Position numbers and translations under genes: made by a program
Assembly: GCA_013420905.1 (NCBI GenBank)
Contig: JAAXNY010000001.1
Location: forward strand, 6,758,001 to 6,822,000
Reading direction: 5' to 3'
Origin: Collybia mongolica
Taxonomy: Eukaryota; Basidiomycota; Agaricomycetes; Agaricales; Clitocybaceae
DNA: 64,000 nucleotides
The notes under the pieces: generated by a model
Databases searched by the model: none
Seen by the model: only the letters and a program-made list of their open reading frames with translations
Told to the model about the DNA's origin: nothing
Shown: in pieces, positions 46,201 through 61,330 of the stretch
Numbering within the stretch: position 1 is the first letter of the stretch
Layout of the letters: each line of letters starts with the position of its first letter

Positions 46201-47783
46201 ACGACGACATCGATGCCATTATACATCGCGGAGAAGAACGTACATCCGAGTTGAATAGCAAGTATGAAGGGCTTAACTTGGAGGATCTCAGTAATTTCAA
46301 GTCGGATGCCTCCGTCCAGCAATGGGAGGGCGAAGATTTTAGAACCGGGGTAATTCTATGATTCTTTGTTCTCCCCTTGAAACAGCTGATATATCAACAA
46401 TGGCAGCGGAAACAACTAAACTTCAATCTCCTTTCACTTTCCAAAAGAGAGCGCAAGTCGAATTATTCAGTCGACAACTACTTTAAGGATACCCTCCGTG
46501 CTGGACCATCCAAACCAGAGAAGGCAGCGAAGGTTCCGAGAGCGCCAAAACAAATATCCATGTTAGTTCTTGTCCTAACTATTTTATCACAAACTGAGAA
46601 GTGTTTCCAGTCAAGACTTTCAATTCTTCCCTCCGGAACTAGCTGTGTTGCAGGAACGGGAATTAGCGGTTCATAAGGTATGTTTTTGTGACCTTGGTCT
46701 CCACCACCAAAAGCTCTGACAAAAGCCGCGCCTTTCAGAGACTCAACGGAATCACAGCGACATTGAGAGAGCTTGCTGGGCCTGAGGATACTCCTGAGAG
46801 ACTGGAAGAGGAACGACAAGCAGCACAAGACTTTATTGATACTGGTTTGTGTAAACGGTATGTTGTAATCGCATTTACCTGACAAAATAAGCAGCCGAAC
46901 CCCTCACGGAGGAGGAGATGGCGGAGAAGGAAGCATACATTGAGGAAGGCTTCCCCGATTGGAGTCGTCGCGATTTCCAACAGTTTGTAAAGGCGCTCGA
47001 GGCGTATGGATGGTAGGAATCTCACCCGCACCCACCTTTGACAATACTTATCTGACGTTCCCATCCAGGTCAGAACCATTTGATGTGTATGCTGCTGAGA
47101 TCCAGGACAAGACTCCGGAGGAAGTGGAGAAATATTATAACACATTTATCGAGAAATGGACAACACTCGCAGGTGAGTTTCGACCAGATTCCTGGTATCT
47201 CTTGCTTTACATAAAAGCGCAGAGGCGCCCAGAATTGAAGTCCGCATAACGGAGGGTGAAGCAAAGAGAAACAAGCGGGACAACCTTGAACTCCTTTTAG
47301 CAAAGAAAATCGGATCGGTGCGGTACCCTATGCAAGAGCTCGAGCTCAACTACCCAACCACCAAAGGAAAAGTCTACAGCGAAGAGGAGGATCGATATCT
47401 CTTATGCCGCCTTTTCCACTACGGGATGCAGGCAGAGGATGTGTATGAGCGCATCAAAAAAGATATCACCGAGTTCCCTGTGTTTCGTTTCGATTGGTTT
47501 TTCAAAAGCAGGTCACCACAGGAACTCCAGAGGAGATGTAACACACTGCTCGGAATGATTGAGAAGGAGGCCGAGCTGAGACATCAAGAGGAACTTGCGA
47601 CCAAGAAAAGCGCCTCAAAGGGAAAGGTAAACCTCTCATACCTCTTCCTTTTTTTTTGTTAACTCGGTTTTGCAGAAACGAGGCATTGAAGAGGTGCAGA
47701 AGGCAGACAAAAAGGAATCACGCCCCACAACCCCTATAACAGCATCAGCCGCAAAAAGGTCGACGAAGAAGAAAAAGACTTGA
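43223..47783 (+). CDS. ISWI chromatin-remodelling ATPase
   Basis: ISWI slides and spaces nucleosomes using ATP (yeast Isw1/Isw2). Many short introns; the start [13 protein letters not shown] at 43223 is the best ATG but an upstream exon cannot be excluded. Order: Q/K-rich N-terminal helix, [42 protein letters not shown], a split P-loop [18 protein letters not shown] box IDEAHRIKN (about 44,495), [18 protein letters not shown], helicase C with [12 protein letters not shown] and [13 protein letters not shown], and [18 protein letters not shown]. The HAND region (from about 46,200), SANT ([20 protein letters not shown]) and SLIDE ([14 protein letters not shown]) follow, with a Lys-rich tail to the TGA at 47783. 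All motor motifs are intact. The 3' end faces asa1 157 bp away. Confidence 0.93.
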
Positions 47784-47939
47784 AGGTTCTCCTTCTGCAT
47801 GGCCTGGCTGTTGTATAGTTCTTCATTATGTACTTATATGTGTCGCATTATAATAATATGATATACCTTAGCCAGTTGGACCCATTCTAAATGACCGCGA
47901 CTATCCCATACCCCTGCAATGAAGCCGTCTGGGACACGT

Positions 47940-49478
47940 TCAAGATTTTTGGAAACTGATTAAGGACCAGATGGACACCATGTTATCTTTCCCTCCCCCA
48001 ATCAACCACCTAGTACGATTCAATTTCTCGTCTTCGCCCATCTCATCATCACTCTCATCCTCTTCTGATGTTGTTGCTGTATCAACTGACCGTGCAAACT
48101 CAACAACTTGGCAGTTCGTTTTGTGGTATTTAAGTGTGCCCAGAGGTTTCAGGGTACGAGTAGAATAGAGACGGATTCTAATGCCGAAAATCAATACACG
48201 TAAGGGGATAAAAGTAGGTTAGCCGTACTTGCCATCCCATCCACCTACAGCACATACTTTTCCATCGTCGCGAATGGCGATGGATGCATTACCGGGGTGT
48301 TTTGTGCGATGAGCAACACACGTAGTCTCTGGCACGATACCTGCTGACTTGAGGAAGACCCTAGTTCGGTATATGAAGTGAACACACTAAAATTTAACCC
48401 GTACCGAGATGTCATAACGGCAAATTAGATGGTCTGCTGACACGGTCAAAGCCAGATTGTTCGCCTTTGAAACTCCCATGGCCATTACTGTTCTTCACTT
48501 GACAATGCTGACAGGCCAAGAGAAGGCGAAACACACCGGATTCTACGTGGAGCTTCACATTCCAAATGACCTCCCAACCAGCACCTTCAACGGAGGTTTG
48601 TTTGTCGACTCGAGCATACCGGCGGAGTGCCACCTCTCCACTCTCGTAAGCACAGAGAATACGCAATTCACTGTCCAGTTTGGAGGAAGAAGCCGTTAAC
48701 GCATGCTGTCCTCTGACGGAACTGAAGAGGTGGAGAGCCATAAGGATTCCTGATATTAATGGTATATCATATTAGCATCAATCATATAAGTTGAGTCTTG
48801 ATCAACCTCTTTTAGTCCTCTCTCCAGACTCAGAAGTCAGGACAGACTTTATCCCCGCCTGGCCAATTGCTGCGTGCACCCTTTGACATGAGGGCAACAA
48901 CCAGATATCGGCCTATTTCTCGCGTTGTTATTACACAACACGGATCGATGCTGAAATCACACATACAACGGATGAGTCGATCAGATTGGGTAGAGCCAAG
49001 AGGCCCTCGTTCTCATCATTAGCCGAACGGCTTAGAGGAAGCCGCATGAACGAGAATCGGCAATAGTTTAAGGCATTGACATCCATCGAAAAACATAATG
49101 TTGGCGTGGGCAGGAGAGGTTGGGTAGCTGACCCACCGAGTCTGGCGGAAGCTGGAAGTTCCTCGATCCTCGTCCACACATGTAATTTGTTATCCCGAGC
49201 ATGACTAGAAAGAATGTTTCTTCAAGTTATATTGATGTAGGGTAAGAAGATGCATACGTGATGACACGATTTCCCCACTCCTCCACTCCAAGCAATCCGT
49301 CCGTGTGCGCTTGCCAAGATGTAATCGCACGTAGCGAGCGCGTAGATGTGACGACTACGCGACCTGACCCATCTCCGGAGTACAGTCTTTCATTATCATC
49401 AGAGAACGCAATGGCGGATATAGAGGAAGAATGGCTCCGAATTAAATGTGTCGGTGCGGAAGGTGGAGGTAGAGCCAT
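47940..49478 (-). CDS. asa1: ASTRA-associated protein 1, WD40 repeat protein
   Basis: Asa1 is a WD40 propeller in the ASTRA/TTT chaperone complex for PIKK kinases. Exon 1 from 49478 reads ALPPPSAPTHLIRSHSSSIS, then LYSGDGSGRVVVTSTRSLRAI and WQAHTDGLLGVEEWG. The second exon begins with HVWTRIEELPASARLGG. Later exons contain ELRILCAYESGEVALRRY and KANNLALTVSADHLICRYD, and the end is IGGGKDNMVSIWSLISFQKS. This order and the terminal WSLISFQ match the Asa1 family. An acidic loop (SEEDESDDEMGEDE) interrupts the last blade. About seven or eight exons with introns near 50 nt; exact internal joins were not all resolved. Confidence 0.85.
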
Positions 49479-49586
49479 GACTTTACGGTAACATATAATG
49501 TCGCAATGGGTTGAGCTTTCTCAGCTGCATTCTATTTAGACATTGGAATTCGAAGTAAATTAGGTAGGAAACTGTTTACATAACCG

Positions 49587-50480
49587 TTAATCGCCATATG
49601 AAAGCAACCAAGAAGGGCGGCCCGGTTTATCCCAGCTCACAGTCCTTGATATTTCTTGCTCAGGGTACGAGACAATGATAACGATGCGAGGCACAACCGG
49701 AGAGTATGAGAGATTGGGTGATATCGTACACAAACCTTTGGCGGAGCTGAACACCACGTCCACTTCGACCTTGGCGGTGCTTGCAAGTCGGCAGTAGAAC
49801 GGGTAGGCTTCCACAGCGGGAGTTGGAACCAAGTTAGTGATTATGTGACGTTTTATAACAGGGGAACAACCTACTCCGAAATATATTTGTCAAGCTTTAC
49901 CGTGATAAAGGTTGTTAATTCGGAACTCTTGTCTTTCGCAGCATCCCAAGAGCCAGTGCAGAGGCCTTTCCGACGTCGTACAAGCTGTGCTCGGCGTATG
50001 GTAAATACCCTCGCGACCTTTTCCAACTTTGTCCGGTCTGCCAGGGTCTGCACAATAACAGCCTAGAGGACGATACATAGGTCAGCAACTGACGTTTGAT
50101 GGCCAATATCGAATTTCCGGGAGTTATTTGAGATTTGAGTATATGCATACCATCTTCGACATAGAACATTCTGCCTTGCCCGAGGTCGCAGGTTCACCGG
50201 TAGAGACGCCATATATTGTTGATAAGATCAGGGAATATACATTGACGTCGCCTTTCATAAACAGTTCGTGTCAGGCTGCCTCATACACCTTGCTTGCCTG
50301 CAACCGGAAGTCCCAAGTCAACGTTACAATATAACTGGGTCGGGAAAGGGTTCAAATTTGATTCAGAATAGATGGATGCGTACATGCCACTAGCTATATT
50401 AGTGGGGACACCTATAGTGATTGCCACCCCTAGCCAACGCGAACTAGTTACTAGTGTAACATGACCCAGATTTTGAGTTA
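49587..50480 (-). CDS. Possible multi-exon orphan gene
   Basis: On the minus strand a possible exon (about 49,871-50,062), preceded by a good acceptor (TCCTCTAG), encodes IVQTLADRTKLEKVARVFTI and then a Lys/Arg-rich stretch. A donor-like GTAGGT with a CTAAC branch motif (about 49,832) leads to VEAYPFYCRLASTAKVEVDV. The composition looks protein-like but I recognise no family and cannot fix start or stop. It could be an unannotated small gene or a pseudogene. Confidence 0.25.
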
Positions 50481-50499
50481 TGCCCAAAGACCATATCTA

Positions 50500-53227
50500 T
50501 CATGATGACGCACCGCATTAATAAATATAAATTTGACGAGGTTTACAATAGCATGTATAATCTCCGACCTCTTCAGAGTGTCTAGTGGAGGCCTCTGGGT
50601 TGTCAGTATCGGCCCAAGCATGGGCTATATGGTCAGAGGTTGCGGTATAACTAAAATCTTCGTATCAATATTCGACGGACTATAGCAATGACGACATTGG
50701 GTTTGGATGCTAGTTTTTCGACAAGGGGTAGATTAGAGTGCGAGTCGACGATGGTGTTAATAATGAAAGAGTGCATGCATCGGCTAGTAAAATATCGAAG
50801 CTCAAATCCAAGGTGTGTATACTTCCTACTTTTTGACTCTTTTTCTGTGTCTCCCACGCTCTGATATTATAGGGGCTCAATATTCAATATTCAATCTCTA
50901 CACCACCTGACAAGTTGTCATGTAACCAATTTGCCATTTTGGAAGGGGATTCCTCAACGAAGTTTTGACTTGGACGAAAAAAACTCCGAGTATCGCGATG
51001 ATACCCTAAGACGGGCCAACACGATATTGTGGCTGGTCCGTTGATGCACCTGGAATATCACCTCAAAATGCATCACAAACACATTCGTACAGCCCTCATT
51101 GTGATGCACCTTCACAAGTTAAAATAAGATTCTCACCAGCATGGACGAAAATTTCTTCCCCTCATTCTAAGGAGAAGGCTCTTTGAACAGATCTCGGTCT
51201 CTGGAATGCCAGATCAGAATGGAGCGAGGCTCTTTTGCTAATAATGTATTACTATACTTCCTCACTCCAAGATATTCCCTTCCGTGAATCAAAGTGAATT
51301 GAATAATGGGCCTTGCCTAAATCATGAATGTATACTGAAGTCCGGGACTTAACGTGTAAATCTAAAACTGCCAAAGTTTGGCACATGTTAACTGTATGGT
51401 GGCGGGGGGCGCGAGACTGCATTCGGCAATCGGGCCAGCTCAGGCGCTTGTATCTGCAACCCTACCTTCTTGTTTCACGGCCTCGTTCTGAAACTTGAAG
51501 ACCCGTCCCTAAGCGCGACGAAAACTAGATTATAGAAAAGCTCCATCAATACATAATGAATGAATCTGGGAGACTCATGTGAAGGAAAGATCTGACCGTA
51601 ATGTGGAAAATCGTCATTGCATGAGTGCCAAACAGATGTATACGCTGATACCAAAGATACCAACGAACTTAAGAATCCTCAAAAAGCCAGCTTTCCGGTA
51701 CAAGACAGCGGGTCTGACAAAATGTTTCGATTGTTTCCTGTATCGCGGATAAATTAGGTAGAGACTATCAATGACTAGCCAGATGGGGTGGGGATCGATG
51801 GCGAGGATCACAAGGGGGAACATTGAGATTTGAACAAAATACTGGACACGAGCTGTCCCTGAGGACCTGTCCCCGGATGGAATTAGAGTCCAATCACTTC
51901 AAATGTTGATGTGGAGAGATCCAAGATGGTTCCACGAACCACAACAGTGGCATAGATCTGTTAACATTGAGCATAGGATGACCCAAGAGGATCAAAATCG
52001 TTGCATTCGTAGGATATTATGTGAAGTCGATCTGAGAGCAAAACCAGTCGCCTATATCGAGTGACCGCCAGCATGATTCGAAGTATATAAACCGTGATCC
52101 TGAAAACGAGGACAACCACGCAGTTACTTGACGTCACAATCAAAAATAGACCCAGCCGGGAGGATTATATCTTCGTTTCGATGGGCTAGACATAGGCCAG
52201 AATTATGTGAATGCTGCCAGGGGCATGCAAATCACTCATGGATCACGCTGGAGAACCGTCGGATTTGGCTCTTACGTGTCACGGGGGAAAGGACAGTCAG
52301 GGATGAAAAGGTTTGAATGAGAAAATAATCTGTACTCAAGAGCGTATTAGAGGTAGTCCTGCTTCTCAAGTACGTGTACTATGTCCGAGTAGACACACGT
52401 CTCGGGTATTTAGGGGTGGGCGCCTACCCAGCCGTTACGAGTTGTTGAGACGAGGGCGATCGACCTTGAGCCACGCAGATAGGTAAGGGTCATCATTAAT
52501 GGATGGCCTTCATGATATGGATTACAATTCATATCGATAGCGTATAGGGGGGGTTTTGTGATGTTCTGAAGAGGACCCGGGATTGCATATTATTTGGCAT
52601 GAGAGGGGGTGCGTTGTAGCGCAGCATCTGTATTCTCAAGACCATCGAGATTTAAACAGAGGGGCTATGTCCCGATGCACGAAATTGCGTCCGATTGGCT
52701 TCCATGGTAGACGGAGAATGCGAACAGAACAACAACGTATACCTACAAGAGTTATGCACGTCCAGGAGAACAGAGTGTCCCGTCGGGATAAATACCTTAA
52801 GGCGGCCTGAAAGCTGTTCAATCCTGTGTGGCAGAGTTCCACGAATATCCTATGCAGTGCGAGTCTGCGAGAACATATGGATTGGGTGAGGAAAAGACAG
52901 AGAATCGACTGTTTTAGCATAGCCGGCTCTGAAAGTCAGGGTATAGTTTGGGGCCACAAGGCGCCAAAGCGAACGCAAAGACCGGACTGACGGTCAAAGC
53001 GCAAGGACACAATGAGGCAGGAATTTTGAGGCAGGGTGACCGGGGTCTGTTGCGGGACCCAGGCCACACGTGCCATCAAGGGAAAATTGAAGTCCGCTCT
53101 ACGCTTTGCCAAACCTCTGTTCCCGTTTCCTTTTCCTTTTTCCTGCTGGCTCACGGCTCACCAGTCCAGTTTATCCCTTAAATACCTGTGGGCTGGGGTA
53201 TCTCCCTCGCTATAATACACTCTAATC
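50500..53227. other. 2.7 kb intergenic stretch
   Basis: No ORF above about 94 codons with coding character and no repeats resembling the elements further left. The last few hundred bp are the promoter and 5' UTR of the casein kinase gene (TATAATACA near 53,210). Confidence 0.5.
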
Positions 53228-55727
53228 ATGACAACTCCACATGTCATTGCATCCTCGTCTGCTCATCCATCTCAGTCTGCAACCTCCAATGGCATCGTCG
53301 GGAGTCATTATCGGGTTGGAAAGAAGATTGGCGAGGGTTCTTTTGGTGTCGTTTTCGAAGGTGCGTGTCTGCGTTCGTGAGGGGCGCAAGTCTCGCTGCC
53401 TGGTTTCTCCCCGCGAATCCCGGCCCCAGGGAAGACGGATAGATTGCCACTGGACAGAGCCTCCAGCCTGCCCATGCCTTTTGAGCCGCTCTAATTAGTT
53501 TGGGAGGAATGCTCTTAGCTCGCAACGCGCTGCGGGATAAACGTCGGACGGTTGCTGTATTGTAAGAATACGCTATCATTGCTGAGGCAATCTTTTTTTC
53601 TTCTCCTTCGTCGTAGCCACCAATGTCGTTATTCTTAACTGGATCATGATCACTCACAGGCAGCAAAATGCTATCTAATACACCAGTTGCCATCAAATTC
53701 GTAAGTGCCACTCAGTCCCTTTGCTTCCTACCTTTCCTCATGGGATTGCAGGAACCTCGAAAGTCTGAAGCCCCACAACTGCGGGATGAATTTCGTTCGT
53801 ACAGGACTTTGAATGGAACCCGTACGTAAATCCATACCCCGCATCTTCAGTATTAATGTTCAACTTCCTCCGTTTTTCCGCCGCTTAATTCAATATTAGC
53901 CGGGGTACCACAGGTCCACCATTTTGGTCAAGAAGGATTGCATAATGTCCTCGTTATCGATCTATTGGGTCCAAATTTGGAAGACCTTTTTGATATGTGC
54001 GGGCGCAAATTCACTATCAAGACTGTCTGTATGGCTGCTAAACAAATGGTAAATCCTGGATTTTTGGTTTTTTATGAGGTCGGGCCATTTTATAACCGCG
54101 CGAACAACCCCTGGATTTGTCCCGTGGTTGCCGGCGGTGGAACTTTTTCTTCACATCTTTCGATATATTCACAGCGTTTCTGACACCCACTTGTCACCCA
54201 GGTCACTCGCGTGCAAGCGATTCATGAGAAGTCGTTGATATATCGTGACATCAAACCTGACAACTTCTTGATTGGGGTTCCTGGGACCAAAACGGCCAAC
54301 ACGATTCATGTTATCGGTATGTCCTATCACTTTGCTACGTGCCCCCTATTTCGGATGGTCGGCATCTTCACCAACTGAAGTGTCATTCCCACGTCTGGCA
54401 GGCAATTTGTTCCTGTCAGATATCGCAGCTATCACACGAGCTGTTGATCCCTATCGAGATCACACCGCCGTGACATTATTGCTAATCATGGTGTCCCTTT
54501 AGATTTTGGAATGGCGAAGCATTATCGCGACCCCAAGACCAAAGTACATATCCCCTATCGAGAAAGGAAATCTTTGTCTGGTACAGCCCGGTACATGTCA
54601 ATCAATACGCACCTCGGACGCGAACAATCAAGGCGAGATGACTTGGAATCTTTGGGACATGTCTTCATGTACTTTTTGAGGGGTGGGCTGCCATGGCAAG
54701 GTTTAAGAGCCGCAACGAATAAGCAAAAATACGAGAAAATTGGGGAGAAAAAACAAACAACACCCATCGTGGAGTTGTGCGAAGGTTTTCCTGGTGAGCA
54801 CTTGTCAAGCACCCCACCAAGACATCGTTTCTGATAACTATGCCCTGATGACAGAGGAATTCGCCATCTACATGAACTATGTTCGTAAGCTTGGATTTGA
54901 AGAGACCCCCGACTACGACTTTCTTCGAGAGCTGTTTACGAAAGTCCTGAAGACGTTGGGGGAAGCCGAAGATGGTGTTTTCGATTGGATGCTGCTCAAT
55001 GGCGGCAAGGGTTGGGAGGCTGGTAATGTATGTATCCAACCATTCCTGCTTGTTTACCACTTTAAGAACCATCTAGACTCCGTCATCCCTTCTTGCTCAG
55101 GCACATGCTGCCGCATCGCCTCAGACTCCACATCGAGAACGCCGGGAACGAGACCACGGTGCACACCGACGTGCTTCGCGGCAGGTCCAGGATAATATCA
55201 CTCCTCCAACTCCAGTGGTCCTTGGTCCTCCTCCACATGCTAAGGGCCGTCGAGCAGGTGGAGAGAGGAATAACTCGAGTCGTGAATTGGCCAGCAACCA
55301 AGCCGTTGGACCCACGAGTCGTCGAATGAGTCAGCAACAGCGAGAAGCAAGCGCCCTAGCTAGTGCGGGACTCACCCCCCCTCATCCATATGCAGCTCAG
55401 AGCTCCACCGGCTATCGGTCTGCCTCAAACGTGGGGGGTTATGGTCGACATTCCCCTAATACTGCTATGCATGGTATACCTAATGGAAACGGAAATGGAA
55501 ATGGGGTACACAATGGTTCTGACACATACCTCTATGCTCAAAACCCTGGGAAGAATGGAACACATTCTCGTGATACTACGACAGCCGGAACCCGGGATCT
55601 TTCTGGTGGTGCCAAAGGGATGGGAGTCTATGATAGAGAACAAATGCAAAGAGTTGGGGAACAAGATGAAGACGGTGGGCATGGACGACGACGTGGATTC
55701 TGGAGTGCGCTTTGTTGTCGGGCATGA
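53228..55727 (+). CDS. Casein kinase 1, Yck type with C-terminal Cys-Cys anchor
   Basis: Membrane-bound CK1 Ser/Thr kinases of this type act in endocytosis, nutrient sensing and morphogenesis. The kinase domain starts with [18 protein letters not shown] (Gly-rich loop), then [18 protein letters not shown] (catalytic Lys), [34 protein letters not shown] (catalytic loop with Tyr in place of the His of HRD, as in yeast Yck proteins), [13 protein letters not shown] and the CK1 signature [25 protein letters not shown]. It ends near [14 protein letters not shown] Gly/Asn/Ser-rich tail ends FWSALCCRA; the Cys-Cys pair matches the palmitoylation site of Yck1/2. About eight exons; the first intron is long (about 300 nt). 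Confidence 0.95.
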
Positions 55728-57563
55728 ACTGAACGTGTTTTTATTTTTCGAGCGTACCGGATACGTTTATTGGAACAATATTTAATTACTTGGTTAGTCT
55801 TCCCGTCTATCCAGTCAGACCTCTCATTCACTCATCATTCCCATCTAGGCTCTTATAGAATGCCGACTGCCAAATCCAAATTCATTTAATCGAAACGCCG
55901 CACATTTCTTTGTCACGCCTTTACCCGCATAACCTTGTCTATTGTTGCCTCCGCATACCCTCACGCTGTCCTATATCCCATGATTTTTGCTTGCATTTGC
56001 AATGCCCTGTCTCTCCCTCCCTTCACATTCACGAAATTCCTATTCGACAGTCGACTCTATCCTCAACCACTTCACTCTCATTAAATTGTATTATGTAGTT
56101 CATCAATAATGTTGATCTCTGATGACCTTGACGATTGCAAAGCCCATGCAGCGAAACCACTGTTTCGTTTCTCATGACACCCCATCATAAGAGACTACAA
56201 ACTACTTTCCTGTACTTAAGCTTATGTCTTACTTTATTTAAAAAATTTGTCCTCAGGCTGGTAAATTAGCTGTGACGAGCATTTATCCAAGATTATAGTT
56301 CCTGAACTTGTTTCGACTACGCATGTACTCTATGTAAATATACAACTCCTCCGACCATACTAGTTCTTTTGAATTAGGCAACAATGAAATCCCGATATCC
56401 TTTCTTCCCCCGTAGCCAAGGAAATCACGAGGAAATCCCTCATTTTGGTACTCAACTTCGTACCACCCGTGATTCAGTATATCCCCGTTTCCTCCTCAAC
56501 ATCATTAGCTCCTCACAGCCGACTGTCTGTAAGGAAATACAAGCCGCCTCCGCCCCACTAGCCTCAAATCATGTGGCTGCACAGGAGGACGCTCCTCTCC
56601 CCGTTCGGCAAATTCACGTCACGAACTCCCCTAACACGGAGCGCTGGTCCTGCTTTGTAAAATAGTCACTGCCAGCAGTTTCCTCAACCACGCCCGAGCT
56701 CGAGTATGCATGGACGATGATGGTTTTCGTAATCATGAAGCCAATCCGAGACGTCATAAATACATCATTGACTCCTTCTAAGCAAGGAGATGAAGAACGT
56801 TCTTTGAAGAAAATCGGTGTTGCTGGTCGACGGGCTTGAACACGCATATGTGTAAGTTGTTGCCTTTGTGCATTAAACACACCAACATGTTGACCATTGC
56901 AGAGATATCCATCCTGCCACAAAAAGCATATTGAATGTTCTGCATCCATCAGCATACTCTAATCCACCTGGACAATTGAGAAGACTACCTTTGGCAGCGA
57001 CACATTTGAAATTGGTGTGTACTTAAAATACAAGTTTCCTCTTGTTTCTTCGACTAACCTCAATAGCTAGTCCTTCATCCATACACACATTGGGACGGGC
57101 TAGTTGGTCACACTCACACGCCCAAGGCATCCGTGTCGGGCGCGGATGACCACATCTCTCATTCAGTCACTCTGTCTACATCACACCGGTTGTTCACAAC
57201 CATCACCACCACCACCACACCCCTGTAGTCTCTACCTGGTTTCGTGAATTGCATTGACTATACTCTTCCATTCAAGAGCATTGATGCTGGGATATGAAAA
57301 GTACCATAAATGAAGATTAGTATAATTTTCATTGAATACCTTTAATTAGATGAATTGAGTGAAGGTCTTGTATCCACTCGATCTACACGGTCAAGAAAAG
57401 CGATCAAGCCCTTGCGAAGTGCCCTTGAGATAAGGTGATGCACGTGGGATTTATTTGGGGTGGGGATTCGTCACATGCATCATTTGGCACGCCTCGTCAG
57501 AAACGTTCAATCTTATCATCATCTACATTCGCTAAGGATTAACAACCTCTTATAATCGTCAAC
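55728..57563. other. 1.8 kb intergenic stretch
   Basis: Kinase 3' UTR and the promoter of the next gene. ORFs of 93 codons (56384-56665, plus) and 113 codons (56614-56955, minus) overlap antiparallel; neither has recognisable features or an exon chain, so I do not call them genes. Confidence 0.5.
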
Positions 57564-60101
<2,538 letters not shown>

Positions 60102-60715
60102 AACTACGTGGCATCTGCGGTTCCTGGGTGAACCGTCTATTGATCAGATATCATACGTAGCGAGCGTATAGTTTACAGTAGGAATTAGTGGAATGGAATT
60201 AAAACTTAATGGGCCTTCAATGTTTGGAGAGTGATTACAATCTTTCCTTCTCCCCGTGACGGACTCCAATAGGAAGTTGCACAGTGCTGGCGCCATGCTT
60301 TGGTCAAGTCAGGAGAAAAATAAAAAAATGTGGCATCACCCAAAAACGCCGACGCGCTCGTAACCGGCCGAAACCATACATTAGCCCAAACCAATTTCGG
60401 ATTTGCCTCCGTTCCCGAAAATTCTTTGGGGGACTATAAGTTCATGACCTTCATGAAGGAATGAATGGTCAATATTGAGAGGGAATCAGCTGGCTTTCTA
60501 TGCTTCTGAGCTGGATGATGTCCAGATGGACCGTGGTGGATGGTCGATGAATTACCAAGAACGTTCGTTGTGTGTGACAAGACAGCAGGTCACGCGGTGA
60601 CGTGTGGATCTCCTTGAAATCTCCCCAGGATTCCCACCACTCATAGTACTGTACTTATAATGCACGGTTCTTTTCACAACTATCACCCCACATACCCACA
60701 AACCGCCACTGAGAT
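60102..60715. other. Intergenic, 3' end and promoter
   Basis: 614 bp. TATAATGCAC about 60 bp before the next ATG is a possible core promoter. Nothing else seen. Confidence 0.5.
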
Positions 60716-61330
60716 ATGATCCCCTTTACTGCCCGCTCCGTTTCGAACAGCTCTCGCTTTATTGCGCGCGCTGCAAGATTGTCTACCACGACCCGCCCTT
60801 TCCACACACCTTTCGCCGTATTGGGTAACTCCACTCTATCAACGCCTCCGCCAAAACCTTCAGCATCGTCGTATGAGAAACAGCTAGATCACACTCCAGA
60901 ACCAGTCGATACACTCTCTGGAACACGTACATATGTTGTATCACAACCTGACGCCTCGACGAAATATTACTCAGTGCCGTCGGGCGCCTATCCTACCTCC
61001 GACCCGTACATCAGCTTCGCTGCAACGGAGGCACCCAACACGCACGGCCAGGTTAGTTCTACGAGTTCCACGCCGCTTGCACATGAAAAAACCACTCGTA
61101 CAGTAGATCAACATCCAGGAGGTATTGGGGAGAGTTCAGCAGTGAGACATGCACAAGCGCCTGGGGAAATGGGTGAAAGGGGTGGAAGTCATGGTGGTCA
61201 GGGGCTGGTTGACAAAGAAGGGACATTGCCAGGAAGGGGCACAGGTAAAAGGAATCCCCCACCAGATGGCGACGTCGCAGAGAAATTTTCAAAAAAAGGG
61301 GTTAAAGATGCATGGAAGGCAAGAAAGTAG
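60716..61330 (+). CDS. Small, probably mitochondrial protein of unknown function
   Basis: Intronless ORF of 204 aa. The N terminus (MIPFTARSVSNSSRFIARAA, then Arg/Ser/Thr-rich) lacks acidic residues and looks like a mitochondrial presequence. The middle is Pro/Ser-rich with SYEKQLDHTPEPVDTLSGTR and a Tyr-containing stretch; the C-terminal third is Gly/Lys-rich and disordered, with short DxHPGGIGESSAVRHA and GGSHGGQGLVDKEGTLPGRG segments. I believe similar proteins occur in other basidiomycetes, without known function. No transmembrane segment. Confidence 0.75.
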   Translation: MIPFTARSVSNSSRFIARAARLSTTTRPFHTPFAVLGNSTLSTPPPKPSASSYEKQLDHTPEPVDTLSGTRTYVVSQPDASTKYYSVPSGAYPTSDPYISFAATEAPNTHGQVSSTSSTPLAHEKTTRTVDQHPGGIGESSAVRHAQAPGEMGERGGSHGGQGLVDKEGTLPGRGTGKRNPPPDGDVAEKFSKKGVKDAWKARK

